A stretch of DNA of 64,000 bases from UBA6522 sp965204155 (lineage in GTDB: Bacteria; Pseudomonadota; Gammaproteobacteria; Steroidobacterales; Rariloculaceae): NCBI GenBank assembly GCA_965204155.1, contig OZ241971.1, positions 3,720,001 to 3,784,000 on the forward strand, in the 5' to 3' direction. The position numbers and the translations under genes are program-made. How positions within the stretch are numbered: the stretch's first letter is position 1; every line of letters begins with the position of its first letter. The notes below the pieces were generated by a model. That model saw only the letters and a list, made by a program, of their open reading frames with translations, did no database searches and was not told the origin of the DNA. Shown here in pieces: positions 52,443 to 61,848 of this stretch.

Positions 52443-53768
52443 ATGCTTGGAAGGGCATATCGCTTTGTGGCGATTCTGTTCCTTGGAGGAGGCTTTCTGG
52501 CCTCCATGTCCCAGGCCAACGAAGTCGAAGGCGTGAGGCTCTGGGCGAGCCCGGAGTCGACGCGCGTGGTCCTGGACCTCGACCGACCCACCGCCTACAA
52601 CATCTTCAGTCTCGAGAATCCCAGCCGGCTGGTCATCGATCTCGACGACAGCCGCCTCTCCGCGTCGGCCGATATCGCCGAAGCCCGCGGACTGGTCTCG
52701 AATCTGCGCACAGGAATCCGTCCGGGCGGCGCGATGCGCCTGGTGCTGGACCTGAATCAGCCATCGCAGGCCAGCAGCTTCGTTCTCGAACCCAACGAGA
52801 TCTACGGGTATCGGCTGGTACTGGATCTCACCCCGACGATGCCCGTGCCGCCGGCTGTCAGGCGCGTTCCACGTGCCGATACGTCCGGCGGGCGTGCCGT
52901 GGTGATCGCCATCGACGCCGGGCACGGCGGCGAGGATCCGGGAGCCATCGGCCCCGGAGGGACGCGGGAAAAGCACATCGTGCTGGGAATCTCGCGATAC
53001 CTCGCCGAAGAAGTGCGCGCGCAGCCCGGGATGGAGCCCATACTGGTGCGCGACGGCGATTACTACCTACCGCATCGCGCACGCACCGAGCGCGCCAGGA
53101 AGGGCGAGGCGGACCTGTTCGTATCCATTCACGCCGACGCCTTCCGGGACCCCCGCGTCGGCGGTTCCACGGTCTACGTGCTGTCCGACAAGGGGGCCAG
53201 CGACGAAGCGGCGCGCCGGCTTGCCGAGCGCGAGAATGCCTCCGACATGATCGGCGGCGTGTCGCTGGCGGACAAGGACGAGGTGCTGGCCAGCGTGCTG
53301 CTCGATCTGTCCCAGAACGCGGCCATCAGCGCCAGTTCGCAGGTGGGACAGAGCATCATCAAGCGGCTGGATACCATCGCGAAGATTCGCAAGCACCAGG
53401 TGCAGCACGCGCCGTTCCTGGTCCTGAAGTCGCCGGATATCCCGTCCGTGCTCATCGAGACGGCGTACATTTCGAATCCCCGTGAGGAAGCCGCGCTCAA
53501 GACTTCCCAGTACCAGCGCGCGGTGGCGCGGGCCATTCACGACGGCATCGTCGACTATTTCCGCGACAATCCGCCGCCGGGCAGCTACCTGGCGGCCAAT
53601 CCGCCGCCTTACCGCGAGAGCGCGGTGCGGCACGTCATCGCCCGTGGAGAGACGCTTTCGGAGATCGCGTTGCGCTACGACGTCAGCCTGTCCTCCCTAA
53701 AGCGCTTCAACGGGCTGTCCGGCGACATGATCCGCATCGGTCAGGTACTGACCATACCGGTCGGCTGA
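52443..53768 (+). CDS. amiB: N-acetylmuramoyl-L-alanine amidase (AmiB/AmiC type)
   Basis: This periplasmic amidase cuts the peptide stem from peptidoglycan during cell separation. The 441 residues comprise a signal peptide (1-25), an AMIN domain (about 28-130), the Amidase_3 catalytic domain with zinc ligands in AIDAGHGGEDPGAIGPGG, GTREKHIVL and SIHADAF, the catalytic Glu in LIETAYISNP, and a C-terminal LysM domain (HVIARGETLSEIALRYDVSL). The amidase domain carries the helix insert that EnvC/NlpD-type activators displace in E. coli homologues. Confidence 0.95.
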   Translation: MLGRAYRFVAILFLGGGFLASMSQANEVEGVRLWASPESTRVVLDLDRPTAYNIFSLENPSRLVIDLDDSRLSASADIAEARGLVSNLRTGIRPGGAMRLVLDLNQPSQASSFVLEPNEIYGYRLVLDLTPTMPVPPAVRRVPRADTSGGRAVVIAIDAGHGGEDPGAIGPGGTREKHIVLGISRYLAEEVRAQPGMEPILVRDGDYYLPHRARTERARKGEADLFVSIHADAFRDPRVGGSTVYVLSDKGASDEAARRLAERENASDMIGGVSLADKDEVLASVLLDLSQNAAISASSQVGQSIIKRLDTIAKIRKHQVQHAPFLVLKSPDIPSVLIETAYISNPREEAALKTSQYQRAVARAIHDGIVDYFRDNPPPGSYLAANPPPYRESAVRHVIARGETLSEIALRYDVSLSSLKRFNGLSGDMIRIGQVLTIPVG

Positions 53769-53848
53769 CTTCCCCGGCACGGGCCCAGCCGCCACGCCGT
53801 TTCAGGATTTGCGGCCACGTCCGGTCGTGCACGGGCTAAAATAGGGCC

Positions 53849-55633
53849 ATGTCGATCCGCATCCTGCCCTCGGAACTCATCGACCAGATTGCGGCCGGAG
53901 AGATCGTCGAACGCCCGGCATCCGCCGTCAAGGAACTCGTCGAGAATAGTCTGGATGCCGGCGCGCGCCGCATCGAGCTGGAGATTCAGTCGGGAGGCAC
54001 GAGACTGATTCGCGTCCGCGACGACGGCATCGGTATCCCGAAGGACCAGCTTGCGCTCGCGTTGTCGCGCCATGCCACCAGCAAGATCTCGACGCTTGAG
54101 GAGCTTGAGAAGGTTGCAAGCCTGGGCTTTCGGGGCGAGGCCTTGCCGAGCATCGCCTCGGTCGCGAAGTTTCGGCTGGTCTCCCGCGCAGAGGGCGCAG
54201 ATTCAGCGTGGAGTGTGGAGTGCGACGGCGGGATTGCGGCGGCTCCCCGACCGGCCGCGCACCCGCCCGGCACCACGGTGGAAGTCCGTGACCTGTTCTT
54301 CAATACCCCGGCTCGGCGCAAGTTCCTGAAGACCGAACGAACCGAGTCCTCGCACGTGGATTCGGTGTTGCGCAGCATGGCGCTGGCCCGGTTCGACGTG
54401 GAATGGCGCCTGCAGAACAACGGCCGAACCACACTATCGCTTTCTCCCGCGCTGACCCGCGAACAGCAGGAAGCGCGTCTGGCCAGGGTCTGCGGAGAGC
54501 GTTTCATCGAACATGCGCGGTTTTTCGAGCGCACCAGCGAGGACCTGGAGATGATGGGCTGGCTGGCGGAGCCGACGTTCTCCCGCGGTCACGCGGATAT
54601 GCAATATACCTACGTGAACGGGCGTTTCGTGCGCGACAAGGTGTTGCGCCACGCGGTCCGGTTGGGCTACGAAGACGTGCTTTTCCACGGGCGGCAGCCG
54701 GCCTACGCCATCTTCCTGCGCCTCGACCCCGGCCGCGTGGACGTCAATGCGCATCCTGCCAAGCTGGAAATTCGCTTCAGGGACTCGGGCCGCGTACACG
54801 GTTTCGTCCACCATACGGTGGAAACCGTGTTGGCCAGGAAGCTGGACACCGAACAACGGGATCATCCCCGACCTCCCGCGCGCCTGCCGGGTTCGCAGGT
54901 CCCGCGCGGTTACGGCGTAATCCCGTCCGGCCAGCGTTCGGGGCAGGGCCAGATGCGTATCGACACGCGCCGGCTCGATGTCCGCGAAGGCGCACGACTC
55001 CAGGAACTGCTGCATGCACCGCCCCGGACGAAGCCCGTGGAGGACGGCGCTCACCCGCTTGGCTTCGCGGTCGGGCAGTTGCTGGGCATATACATTCTGG
55101 CGCAAAACGCCGACGGTCTGGTGATCGTCGACATGCACGCGGCGCATGAGCGCATCACCTACGAACGGTTCAAGCAGCAGTTGAAGGTCAGCGGACTCAA
55201 GTCTCAGCCTTTGCTAATTCCCGCCACCCTGAAGGTGGCCGAGCGCGAGGCGGAGGCGGTGGAGGTCTCGCAGCGAGACCTTGAGCGCCTCGGATTCGAA
55301 GTGACGCGGCGGGGGATGGACGAAGTACGCATCGAGGCGATCCCCCTGATGCTCGAAGGGACCTCTGTGGAACCGCTGTTCCGAGACGTGGTCGCCGACC
55401 TGTCGAACAACGCGGGCGCCCACCGCGTCGAGGCGGCTGTCGACGAGATTCTCGCCACGATGGCATGCCATGGCGCCGTCCGAGCCAACCGGCAACTGGA
55501 GATTGACGAAATGAACGCGCTGTTGCGGGAGATGGAGTCCACCGAGCGCGCCGACCATTGCAATCACGGCCGGCCCACCTGGACACAGGTTTCGGTGGCC
55601 GAACTGGATCGGCTGTTTCTGCGCGGCCAGTAG
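53849..55633 (+). CDS. mutL: DNA mismatch repair protein MutL (endonuclease type)
   Basis: MutL links mismatch recognition to strand removal. The 594 residues hold the GHKL ATPase motifs ELVENSLDAGARRI, RDDGIGI and SLGFRGEALPSIASV. The C-terminal domain contains VDMHAAHERITYER, matching the DMHA-x2-E-x4-E metal-binding endonuclease motif, plus ACHGAVRANRQL and CNHGRPTW. This predicts nicking activity like Pseudomonas MutL, unlike the E. coli protein that relies on MutH. ATG 53849 starts the conserved SIRILPSELIDQIAAGE. Confidence 0.96.
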   Translation: MSIRILPSELIDQIAAGEIVERPASAVKELVENSLDAGARRIELEIQSGGTRLIRVRDDGIGIPKDQLALALSRHATSKISTLEELEKVASLGFRGEALPSIASVAKFRLVSRAEGADSAWSVECDGGIAAAPRPAAHPPGTTVEVRDLFFNTPARRKFLKTERTESSHVDSVLRSMALARFDVEWRLQNNGRTTLSLSPALTREQQEARLARVCGERFIEHARFFERTSEDLEMMGWLAEPTFSRGHADMQYTYVNGRFVRDKVLRHAVRLGYEDVLFHGRQPAYAIFLRLDPGRVDVNAHPAKLEIRFRDSGRVHGFVHHTVETVLARKLDTEQRDHPRPPARLPGSQVPRGYGVIPSGQRSGQGQMRIDTRRLDVREGARLQELLHAPPRTKPVEDGAHPLGFAVGQLLGIYILAQNADGLVIVDMHAAHERITYERFKQQLKVSGLKSQPLLIPATLKVAEREAEAVEVSQRDLERLGFEVTRRGMDEVRIEAIPLMLEGTSVEPLFRDVVADLSNNAGAHRVEAAVDEILATMACHGAVRANRQLEIDEMNALLREMESTERADHCNHGRPTWTQVSVAELDRLFLRGQ

Positions 55634-55646
55634 CGGCACGGAGCCA

Positions 55647-56585
55647 GTGAACGAAGGTATTCCGCCGTGCGTGTGCATCACCGGTCCCACTGCCTGCGGC
55701 AAGACAGACCTGGCGCTGACGCTGGCCGAAGAATTTCCGCTGGAAGTCATCAGCATGGACTCCGCCATGGTCTACCGTGGCATGGATATCGGCACGGCCA
55801 AACCGGCGCCGGATATCCTTGCCGAGATACCGCATCATCTGGTTGATATCCTGGCGCCCACGGAGACCTATTCGGCGGGGCGATTCGCGGTCGACGCACG
55901 CGACGCCGTCGAGCGCATCAGAAGCCGCGGGCGGCTGCCGATCCTGGTGGGCGGAACGCTGCTGTATCTGCGGGCGATGCGGGACGGACTGGCGGCGCTG
56001 CCACGCGCGAATCCGGCGATTCGGCGCCGCCTGGACCGGGAGGCGGAGCGTGACGGCTGGGCGACTCTCCACCACCGGCTGGAGACAGTCGACGCGGTCG
56101 CGGCCAGTCGAATCTCGCCGGCGGACGGTCAGCGGATACAACGGGCGCTGGAAGTCTACGAGTTGACCGGGGAGCCGATTTCGGTGCTCCAGTCGCGCAC
56201 GCGACTGAAGCCCGGGATGCCCTTGAGGGCAGTGGCGCTCGTTCCGCCCGACCGGGGCCGGCTTGCGGAGCGGATCGAGCAGCGCTTCGACGCAATGGTG
56301 GAGGCCGGTTTCGTGGATGAGGTCAAGGCGCTCAGGGGCCGGGGCGACCTGGACCCGGCGATGCCGTCCATGCGCACGATCGGATACCGCCAGATCTGGT
56401 CCCATCTGGACGGGGATTGCGACTGGCCGGAGGCTCGCAACAGAGCTGTCTCCGCGACCCGCCAGCTTGCCAAACGGCAACTGACGTGGCTACGCTCGGA
56501 CACGGCGACCCGGCAGGTGCCTGCAGATACAGGAATGTCAAGAATTCTTTTGGCGCGGTTACTGGACAAAGTCGACAGGGGTTGA
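55647..56585 (+). CDS. miaA: tRNA dimethylallyltransferase
   Basis: MiaA puts a dimethylallyl group on A37 of UNN-reading tRNAs. The 312 residues show ITGPTACGKTDLALTLAEE as P-loop, ISMDSAMVYRGMDIGTAKP, HHLVDIL and LVGGTLLYLRAMRDG. The start is GTG 55647, with CGGAG upstream. It follows mutL by 13 bases. A hfq promoter probably overlaps its 3' end, as in E. coli. Confidence 0.95.
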   Translation: MNEGIPPCVCITGPTACGKTDLALTLAEEFPLEVISMDSAMVYRGMDIGTAKPAPDILAEIPHHLVDILAPTETYSAGRFAVDARDAVERIRSRGRLPILVGGTLLYLRAMRDGLAALPRANPAIRRRLDREAERDGWATLHHRLETVDAVAASRISPADGQRIQRALEVYELTGEPISVLQSRTRLKPGMPLRAVALVPPDRGRLAERIEQRFDAMVEAGFVDEVKALRGRGDLDPAMPSMRTIGYRQIWSHLDGDCDWPEARNRAVSATRQLAKRQLTWLRSDTATRQVPADTGMSRILLARLLDKVDRG

Positions 56586-56610
56586 AATTTGGTGCCTGTG
56601 CTACTATTTC
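56582..56610 (+). promoter_or_regulatory. Possible hfq promoter overlapping the miaA end
   Basis: TTGAAA (56582-56587) and TATTTC (56605-56610) are 17 bases apart, 85 bases before the hfq start. In E. coli hfq also has promoters within or at the end of miaA, so the arrangement is plausible. Confidence 0.35.
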
Positions 56611-56695
56611 GATGCTGTGGGATCAATGAAGCGATCGAACAACGGGGCCAGGCTGTTTGCCCATTGTTTCGCGCACCGGATTCAAGGAAAAAAAC

Positions 56696-56935
56696 ATGCC
56701 CAAGGGACAATCGCTTCAGGACCCGTTCCTGAACACGTTGCGCAAGGAGAAAGTACCGGTCTCAATTTATCTCGTGAACGGGATCAAGCTGCAGGGACAT
56801 ATCGAGTCCTTTGACCAATTCGTGGTATTGCTTCGCAACAGCGTCAGTCAGATGGTCTACAAACATGCCATCTCCACAGTGGTACCCGGGCGGGTGGTGC
56901 GCGTTGCATCCGACGACACGGAACAGCATGACTGA
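56696..56935 (+). CDS. hfq: RNA chaperone Hfq
   Basis: Hfq is a hexameric Sm-like chaperone that pairs small RNAs with mRNAs. The 79 residues contain the Sm1 motif SLQDPFLNTLRKEKVPVSIYL and neighbouring VNGIKLQGHIESFDQFVVL, and the Sm2 segment YKHAISTVVP. The C-terminal tail is short, as in Pseudomonas Hfq. AAGGAAA lies seven bases before ATG 56696. Confidence 0.97.
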   Translation: MPKGQSLQDPFLNTLRKEKVPVSIYLVNGIKLQGHIESFDQFVVLLRNSVSQMVYKHAISTVVPGRVVRVASDDTEQHD

Positions 56936-56987
56936 ATGCGTCGCCCCGGCTCGCCGACCGGCGTCCGTACCCAGGGGTTACTGATAC

Positions 56988-58274
56988 ATGGGGGCGAGCC
57001 TCGGCGAACATTGCGTTCTGCTGCAAATCGGCCTTGGACGGGCATGTTCCGACGACGAGGTCCAGGAGTTTCGTGCCCTGGCCGTTTCTGCGGGCGCGGA
57101 GATCGTCGGCGAACTGCGGGCCCGCCGGCGTCAGCCCAGCGTCCGATTGTTCGTGGGACAGGGCAAGGCGGATGAACTCGCGGACACGGTTCGTGCAACC
57201 GGGGCGAACCTGGTTCTGGTCAACCAGCCCCTGTCCGCCAGCCAGGAACGCAATCTCGAACGGCTGCTCCAGACGCGTGTGCTGGACCGCAACGGCCTGA
57301 TTCTCGATATTTTTGCCCAGCGCGCCGCAACCCACGAAGGCAAGATCCAGGTCGAACTGGCTCAGCTCGAGCATCTGTCGACGCGCCTGGTCCGGGGCTG
57401 GACTCACCTGGAACGGCAGAAGGGCGGAATCGGCCTGCGGGGTCCCGGCGAAACCCAGCTCGAGACCGACCGCCGCCTGCTTGGCCAGCGTATCAAGTAC
57501 CTGAAGGCACGGCTCGATCGGGTCGACAGGCAGCGAAACCTGGGCCGTCGCAGCCGACGTCGTTCGGGGGTACCGACGGCGGCACTGGTCGGCTATACCA
57601 ATGCGGGAAAGACCTCGCTCTTCAACGCGTTGTGCGGCGCCAGCGTCCGGGCCCGCAATACGCTCTTCGCGACGCTCGATCCCACCATCAGGCGGTTGTC
57701 GCCGGGCGAACTGGACGAGGTACTGCTGGTGGATACCGTGGGCTTCGTCCGCGACCTGCCCCACGAACTGATCGCAGCCTTTCGCGCAACGCTGACGGAG
57801 ACCCGGGAGGCGGACCTGCTGGTGCACGTGATCGACGTCAGCGATCCACACCACGTAGACCGCAGGCGGCAGGTCGAGACTGTACTCGAGGAGATCGGTG
57901 TAGCCGACGTTCCCTGTATTCAGGTGTACAATAAGGTGGATCGATTGGCGGCCCCGCCATTTCAGGAATTCAATGGCTCGGCGGGCACCGGAAGGTCGCC
58001 CAAGGCGTGGGTATCGGCCGTCACCGGAAGCGGTGTCGAGGAGCTCGGCAAATTGATCCGGGCGCATGCCGTCGGTGAACCGGTGGCCGGCCGGCTGGTA
58101 TTGGGACCGGGTGACAGCCGATTGCGTGCAAGACTTTTTGAGATCAGGGCCGTCCGCGGAGAACGACTTCGCGAGGCGGGTGGCTGGACGTTGGACATTT
58201 CGCTGACCTCGAAACGATGGCGGGAACTGTGTCATCGGGAGGGATTCTCAGGCGAGGGATTTGAGCGGGTATAG
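56988..58274 (+). CDS. hflX: GTPase HflX
   Basis: HflX is a ribosome-associated GTPase that helps rescue stalled ribosomes and regulates the HflKC-FtsH system in E. coli. The 428 residues show the HflX N-domain (VRLFVGQGKADELAD), GPGETQLETDRRLL, P-loop ALVGYTNAGKTSLFNALC, G2/G3 VDTVGFVRDLPHELI, and NKVDR. It overlaps the hflK coding region only by read-through; hflK starts 5 bases after its stop. Confidence 0.95.
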   Translation: MGASLGEHCVLLQIGLGRACSDDEVQEFRALAVSAGAEIVGELRARRRQPSVRLFVGQGKADELADTVRATGANLVLVNQPLSASQERNLERLLQTRVLDRNGLILDIFAQRAATHEGKIQVELAQLEHLSTRLVRGWTHLERQKGGIGLRGPGETQLETDRRLLGQRIKYLKARLDRVDRQRNLGRRSRRRSGVPTAALVGYTNAGKTSLFNALCGASVRARNTLFATLDPTIRRLSPGELDEVLLVDTVGFVRDLPHELIAAFRATLTETREADLLVHVIDVSDPHHVDRRRQVETVLEEIGVADVPCIQVYNKVDRLAAPPFQEFNGSAGTGRSPKAWVSAVTGSGVEELGKLIRAHAVGEPVAGRLVLGPGDSRLRARLFEIRAVRGERLREAGGWTLDISLTSKRWRELCHREGFSGEGFERV

Positions 58275-58278
58275 AGCT

Positions 58279-59400
58279 ATGAGTTGGAACAACGACGACA
58301 ACAGGAATCCCTGGCAGACCGATCGAAACCAGGGTCCGGGCGATCTGGACGCCATGGTGCGCGACTTGCAGCGCAAACTGGCGGGAATGTTCGGCGGCCG
58401 CGGCCGCGGAGGCCGGGGCAACGGGGCGGGCAGGCCGGGGAACGGCGGCAGGAGTATTGGGGCGACCGTCCTGATATTGGTCGTGGCCGCGTTCGGGTTG
58501 CGCGGCCTGTACATGGTTGACGATGCGGAACGCGGCGTCGTGCTTCGATTCGGCGAATTTCACGCGATTACCTTGCCCGGGCTGCGTTGGCGCATTCCGC
58601 TGGTGGACCGCGTCGAGCGGATCAATACCAACGCGACGGAGCGTTACAACTACCGCGGCAGCATGCTCACAGAGGACGAGAATATCGTGGTAGTGGATCT
58701 CGTCGTGCAGTATCGGCGCACGGACCCGGAGGCCTACCTGTTCAATGTCCGTGATCCCATCAATACCATGCAGGATGTCACCAGCAGCGCCATCCGGGAA
58801 GTGATCGGCAAGAATCTGCTCGATTTCATTCTTACGGAAGGACGTGCCGAGGTGGCGGTAGAGACCCAGAGCCTGATTCAGGCCACCCTGGACTCCTACG
58901 GAACGGGACTCACCGTGTACGAGGTCAACCTGCAGGACGCCAACTTCCCCGGCGATGTGGAAGCGAGCGTGCAGGATGCCATTCGTGCCCGGGAAGACCG
59001 GGAGAGAATGGGTCTGGAGGCCGAAGCTTACGCCAACGACATCCTCCCCAGGGCGCGCGGCGCTGCGGCTCGCGAACTCTACGACGCGGAGGCTTATCGC
59101 GCGCGCGTGATTGCCGATGCCGAGGGCGAGGCCGACCGGTTCGTCCAGATCCTTCTCGAGTACGAAAAGGCGCCGGGAGTGACCCGCCAGCGAATGTACC
59201 TGGAGACGCTGGAAGAGGTTCTGGCAAATTCCACCAAGGTGCTCCTGGATTCCGAAGGCGGCGGTAACCTGATCTACCTGCCGCTGGACCGGTTGGTGGA
59301 GAGGCGTACCGACAGTCCCCAGAACGTGCTGGCGCCGGCCGGCACGCCGCTCACGGGCGGGGGGCTGAGTTCAAGCGCGAGCGTGCGCGACAGCCGATAG
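58279..59400 (+). CDS. hflK: FtsH protease modulator HflK
   Basis: HflK forms with HflC a membrane complex around the FtsH protease. The 373 residues have a Gly-rich N-terminus (residues 40-65, NGAGRPGNGGRSIGATV), one transmembrane helix, an SPFH domain with VVLRFGEFHAITLPGLRWRI, and a coiled region (RARGAAARELYDAEAYRARV). ATG 58279 fits the conserved MSWNNDDNRNPW start. hflC follows after 27 bases. Confidence 0.95.
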   Translation: MSWNNDDNRNPWQTDRNQGPGDLDAMVRDLQRKLAGMFGGRGRGGRGNGAGRPGNGGRSIGATVLILVVAAFGLRGLYMVDDAERGVVLRFGEFHAITLPGLRWRIPLVDRVERINTNATERYNYRGSMLTEDENIVVVDLVVQYRRTDPEAYLFNVRDPINTMQDVTSSAIREVIGKNLLDFILTEGRAEVAVETQSLIQATLDSYGTGLTVYEVNLQDANFPGDVEASVQDAIRAREDRERMGLEAEAYANDILPRARGAAARELYDAEAYRARVIADAEGEADRFVQILLEYEKAPGVTRQRMYLETLEEVLANSTKVLLDSEGGGNLIYLPLDRLVERRTDSPQNVLAPAGTPLTGGGLSSSASVRDSR

Positions 59401-59427
59401 AACGGCCGGTAGAGCGGAGGAAAATCG

Positions 59428-60303
59428 ATGAGCTCGAAATTCAATCTGGTATTCGCGGTGGGGTTGCTTGCCGCAGTCACGATCTGGCTGACGGTATTCA
59501 CCGTGGACGAACGCGACCATGTCATCAAGTTCCGGTTCGGCGAGATCGTCAAGTCGGACTATCAGCCCGGACTCCACTTCAAGATTCCGTTCGTGAACAA
59601 CATCCGGCGGTTTCCGGACCGGGTCCTGACATACGAAGAGTCTCAGGAACGGTTCCTGACCGGCGAGAAGAAGAACCTGATCGTCGACTACTTCATCACC
59701 TGGCGCATTGCCGACCCCGCACAGTTCTACCGTGCCGCCAGCGGCCTCGAGGAGATTGCTTCCGAACGCCTGTCCGCGATTATTCGCGAGGGCATCAAGG
59801 CGGAGTTTTCGCGGCGCACCGTGCAGGAAGTGGTTGCGGCCGAGCGCTCTGAACTGATGGAACAGATGCTGGTTACGGCAGCGCGGCAGGCGCCGGAGCT
59901 TGGACTGGAGGTCGTCGACGTGCGGGTCATGAGCATCGAGCTGTCGGACGAGGTCAGCGGTTCGGTATTCGCGCGCATGCAGCAGGAGCGGGGCCGCGTG
60001 GCGGCACAGCTTCGCGCCGAAGGGGCCGAGGAGTCGGAGCGGATCCGCGCAGATGCCGATCGGCAGAGCACGGTGATACTGGCAGAGGCGTACCGGGATG
60101 CCGAGCGCATCCGTGGTGAGGGCGACGCAAGGGCAGCGGAAATCTACGCCAACGCCTACACGCAGAACCCCGATTTCTACTCGTTTTACCGCAGCATGTC
60201 GGCTTACCGGGAAGCCATCGGCAAAGAGCAGGACGTCCTGGTGTTGAGTCCGGACAGCGAGTTCTTCCAGTTCCTGCAGGAGCAGATGGGCTCGACGCTC
60301 TGA
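59428..60303 (+). CDS. hflC: FtsH protease modulator HflC
   Basis: HflC partners HflK. The 291 residues start with a membrane helix (NLVFAVGLLAAVTIWLTVF), followed by the SPFH domain (RFGEIVKSDYQPGLHFKIPF) and a helical segment rich in Arg, Glu and Ala (residues 185-245). The C-terminal SEFFQFLQEQMG is typical. A purine-rich AGAGCGGAGG stands upstream of ATG 59428. Confidence 0.95.
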   Translation: MSSKFNLVFAVGLLAAVTIWLTVFTVDERDHVIKFRFGEIVKSDYQPGLHFKIPFVNNIRRFPDRVLTYEESQERFLTGEKKNLIVDYFITWRIADPAQFYRAASGLEEIASERLSAIIREGIKAEFSRRTVQEVVAAERSELMEQMLVTAARQAPELGLEVVDVRVMSIELSDEVSGSVFARMQQERGRVAAQLRAEGAEESERIRADADRQSTVILAEAYRDAERIRGEGDARAAEIYANAYTQNPDFYSFYRSMSAYREAIGKEQDVLVLSPDSEFFQFLQEQMGSTL

Positions 60304-60339
60304 TTTCCGCGGCGCGCGTCAACAGAACCTAGTCGCATC

Positions 60340-60531
60340 GTGGCCTGGTCGGATCTTCTTGCCGGCGTTGCGTTTCTCCTGATCCTCGAGGGTTTGTTCC
60401 CCTTCGCCGCGCCGCGCGCGTGGCGCCGGGGCGTGGCTGGAATCTCCCGGATGAACGACGGACAATTGCGGGGTCTTGGATTGGCCCTGTCCATCGCCGG
60501 ACTCGTGCTGCTCTATGTCGTTCGGGGATAG
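60340..60531 (+). CDS. DUF2065 membrane protein (YjeT-like)
   Basis: This 63-residue protein has two hydrophobic helices (residues 4-24 and 44-61) separated by a basic loop (APRAWRRGVAGISRMNDGQL). It matches the DUF2065 family, called YjeT in E. coli, which lies between hflC and purA there as here. GTG 60340 is the start. Function is unknown. Confidence 0.9.
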   Translation: MAWSDLLAGVAFLLILEGLFPFAAPRAWRRGVAGISRMNDGQLRGLGLALSIAGLVLLYVVRG

Positions 60532-60534
60532 CTC

Positions 60535-61848
60535 TTGAGCCGAAACGTCGTCGTAATCGGCACGCAGTGGGGCGACGAGGGCAAGGGCGCCATCGTGGAC
60601 CTGCTCGCCGAGCGCGCCCACGCCGTGGTTCGCTTTCAGGGAGGTCACAACGCAGGGCATACGCTGGTCATCGACGGCGAACGGACAGTTCTCCATCTGA
60701 TTCCATCCGGCATCCTGCGGTCCGGGGTCGTTTGCCTGATCGGCAACGGCGTGGTGCTGAGTCTCGAAGCGCTGGTGGAAGAGATGGACCGGCTGGCCGA
60801 AAAGGGCGTCCCCGTGGATGACCGGCTCAGGCTGTCACCGGCGTGTCCGCTGATTCTTTCCTCTCACAAGGCCCTTGATCACGCCCGCGAGCGCGCGCTG
60901 GGATCCGAGGCCATCGGTACAACGGGACGGGGTATCGGCCCCGCCTACGAAGACAAGGTGGCGCGGCGTGCCGTGCGGCTGGCGGACCTTTTCGAGCCGG
61001 AGCAATTGCGGGAGCGTCTGGCCGACCTGCTCGATCTGCACAATTTTCTCCTGCAAAGGTACTACTCCGCCGAGCCGGTTTCCCTGGAGGAGGAACTGCA
61101 ACGGCTTGCCGGTTTTTTTGCGCGCGTGAAGCCGTTGATCGCCGACGTGCCCGAACTCTTGCGGAAAATGCAGAGTGCCGAGCGCAGCGTACTCTTCGAA
61201 GGCGCTCAGGGCGCGCTGCTGGACATCGACCTGGGCACGTATCCGTTCGTGACTTCGTCCAATACGACCGTCGGAGGCGCAGCCACGGGAACCGGCATGG
61301 GTCCTGCGCCCATCGACTGCGTGCTGGGCATCGTCAAGGCCTATACCACCCGCGTTGGCGCGGGGCCGTTTCCCACGGAACTGTTTGACGACATGGGGCG
61401 ACATCTGGCGCAGGTGGGGGCCGAATTCGGATCCACCACCGGCAGGCCGCGACGATGCGGCTGGTTCGACGCGGTCGCCCTGCGCCGGGCTGCCTTTACC
61501 AACTCGCTTACCGGTCTGAGCGTGACCAAACTCGACGTCCTCGACGGGTTGGACGAGGTCAGGATATGCACGGGCTACCGGCTGGATGGCGAACTCCTGG
61601 ACACCCCACCGTTGCTGATGGACCGTTACGGCGAGTGCGAGCCCGTGTATGAATGCATGTCGGGCTGGCGTGAACCGACATCGGGCAAGACCGCATTTGC
61701 AGACCTGCCCCGGGAAGCGCGCGACTTTCTGCGGCGCATTGAAGAGGAAGTGGAAATCCCGGTAGACATCGTCTCGACCGGGCCGGGCCGTGAGGCCGTG
61801 ATCATTCGGCGCCATCCGTTTGATCCTGACCAGGATGCGAACACATGA
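60535..61848 (+). CDS. purA: Adenylosuccinate synthetase
   Basis: PurA joins IMP and aspartate with GTP in AMP synthesis. The 437 residues show VVVIGTQWGDEGKGAIVDLL, FQGGHNAGHTLVIDG, the Gly-rich TTGRGIGPAYEDK, TTVGGAATGTGMGP and CGWFDAVALRRA. The start is TTG 60535, 3 bases after the DUF2065 stop, with GGGGA upstream. Its TGA overlaps the next ATG. Confidence 0.96.
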   Translation: MSRNVVVIGTQWGDEGKGAIVDLLAERAHAVVRFQGGHNAGHTLVIDGERTVLHLIPSGILRSGVVCLIGNGVVLSLEALVEEMDRLAEKGVPVDDRLRLSPACPLILSSHKALDHARERALGSEAIGTTGRGIGPAYEDKVARRAVRLADLFEPEQLRERLADLLDLHNFLLQRYYSAEPVSLEEELQRLAGFFARVKPLIADVPELLRKMQSAERSVLFEGAQGALLDIDLGTYPFVTSSNTTVGGAATGTGMGPAPIDCVLGIVKAYTTRVGAGPFPTELFDDMGRHLAQVGAEFGSTTGRPRRCGWFDAVALRRAAFTNSLTGLSVTKLDVLDGLDEVRICTGYRLDGELLDTPPLLMDRYGECEPVYECMSGWREPTSGKTAFADLPREARDFLRRIEEEVEIPVDIVSTGPGREAVIIRRHPFDPDQDANT

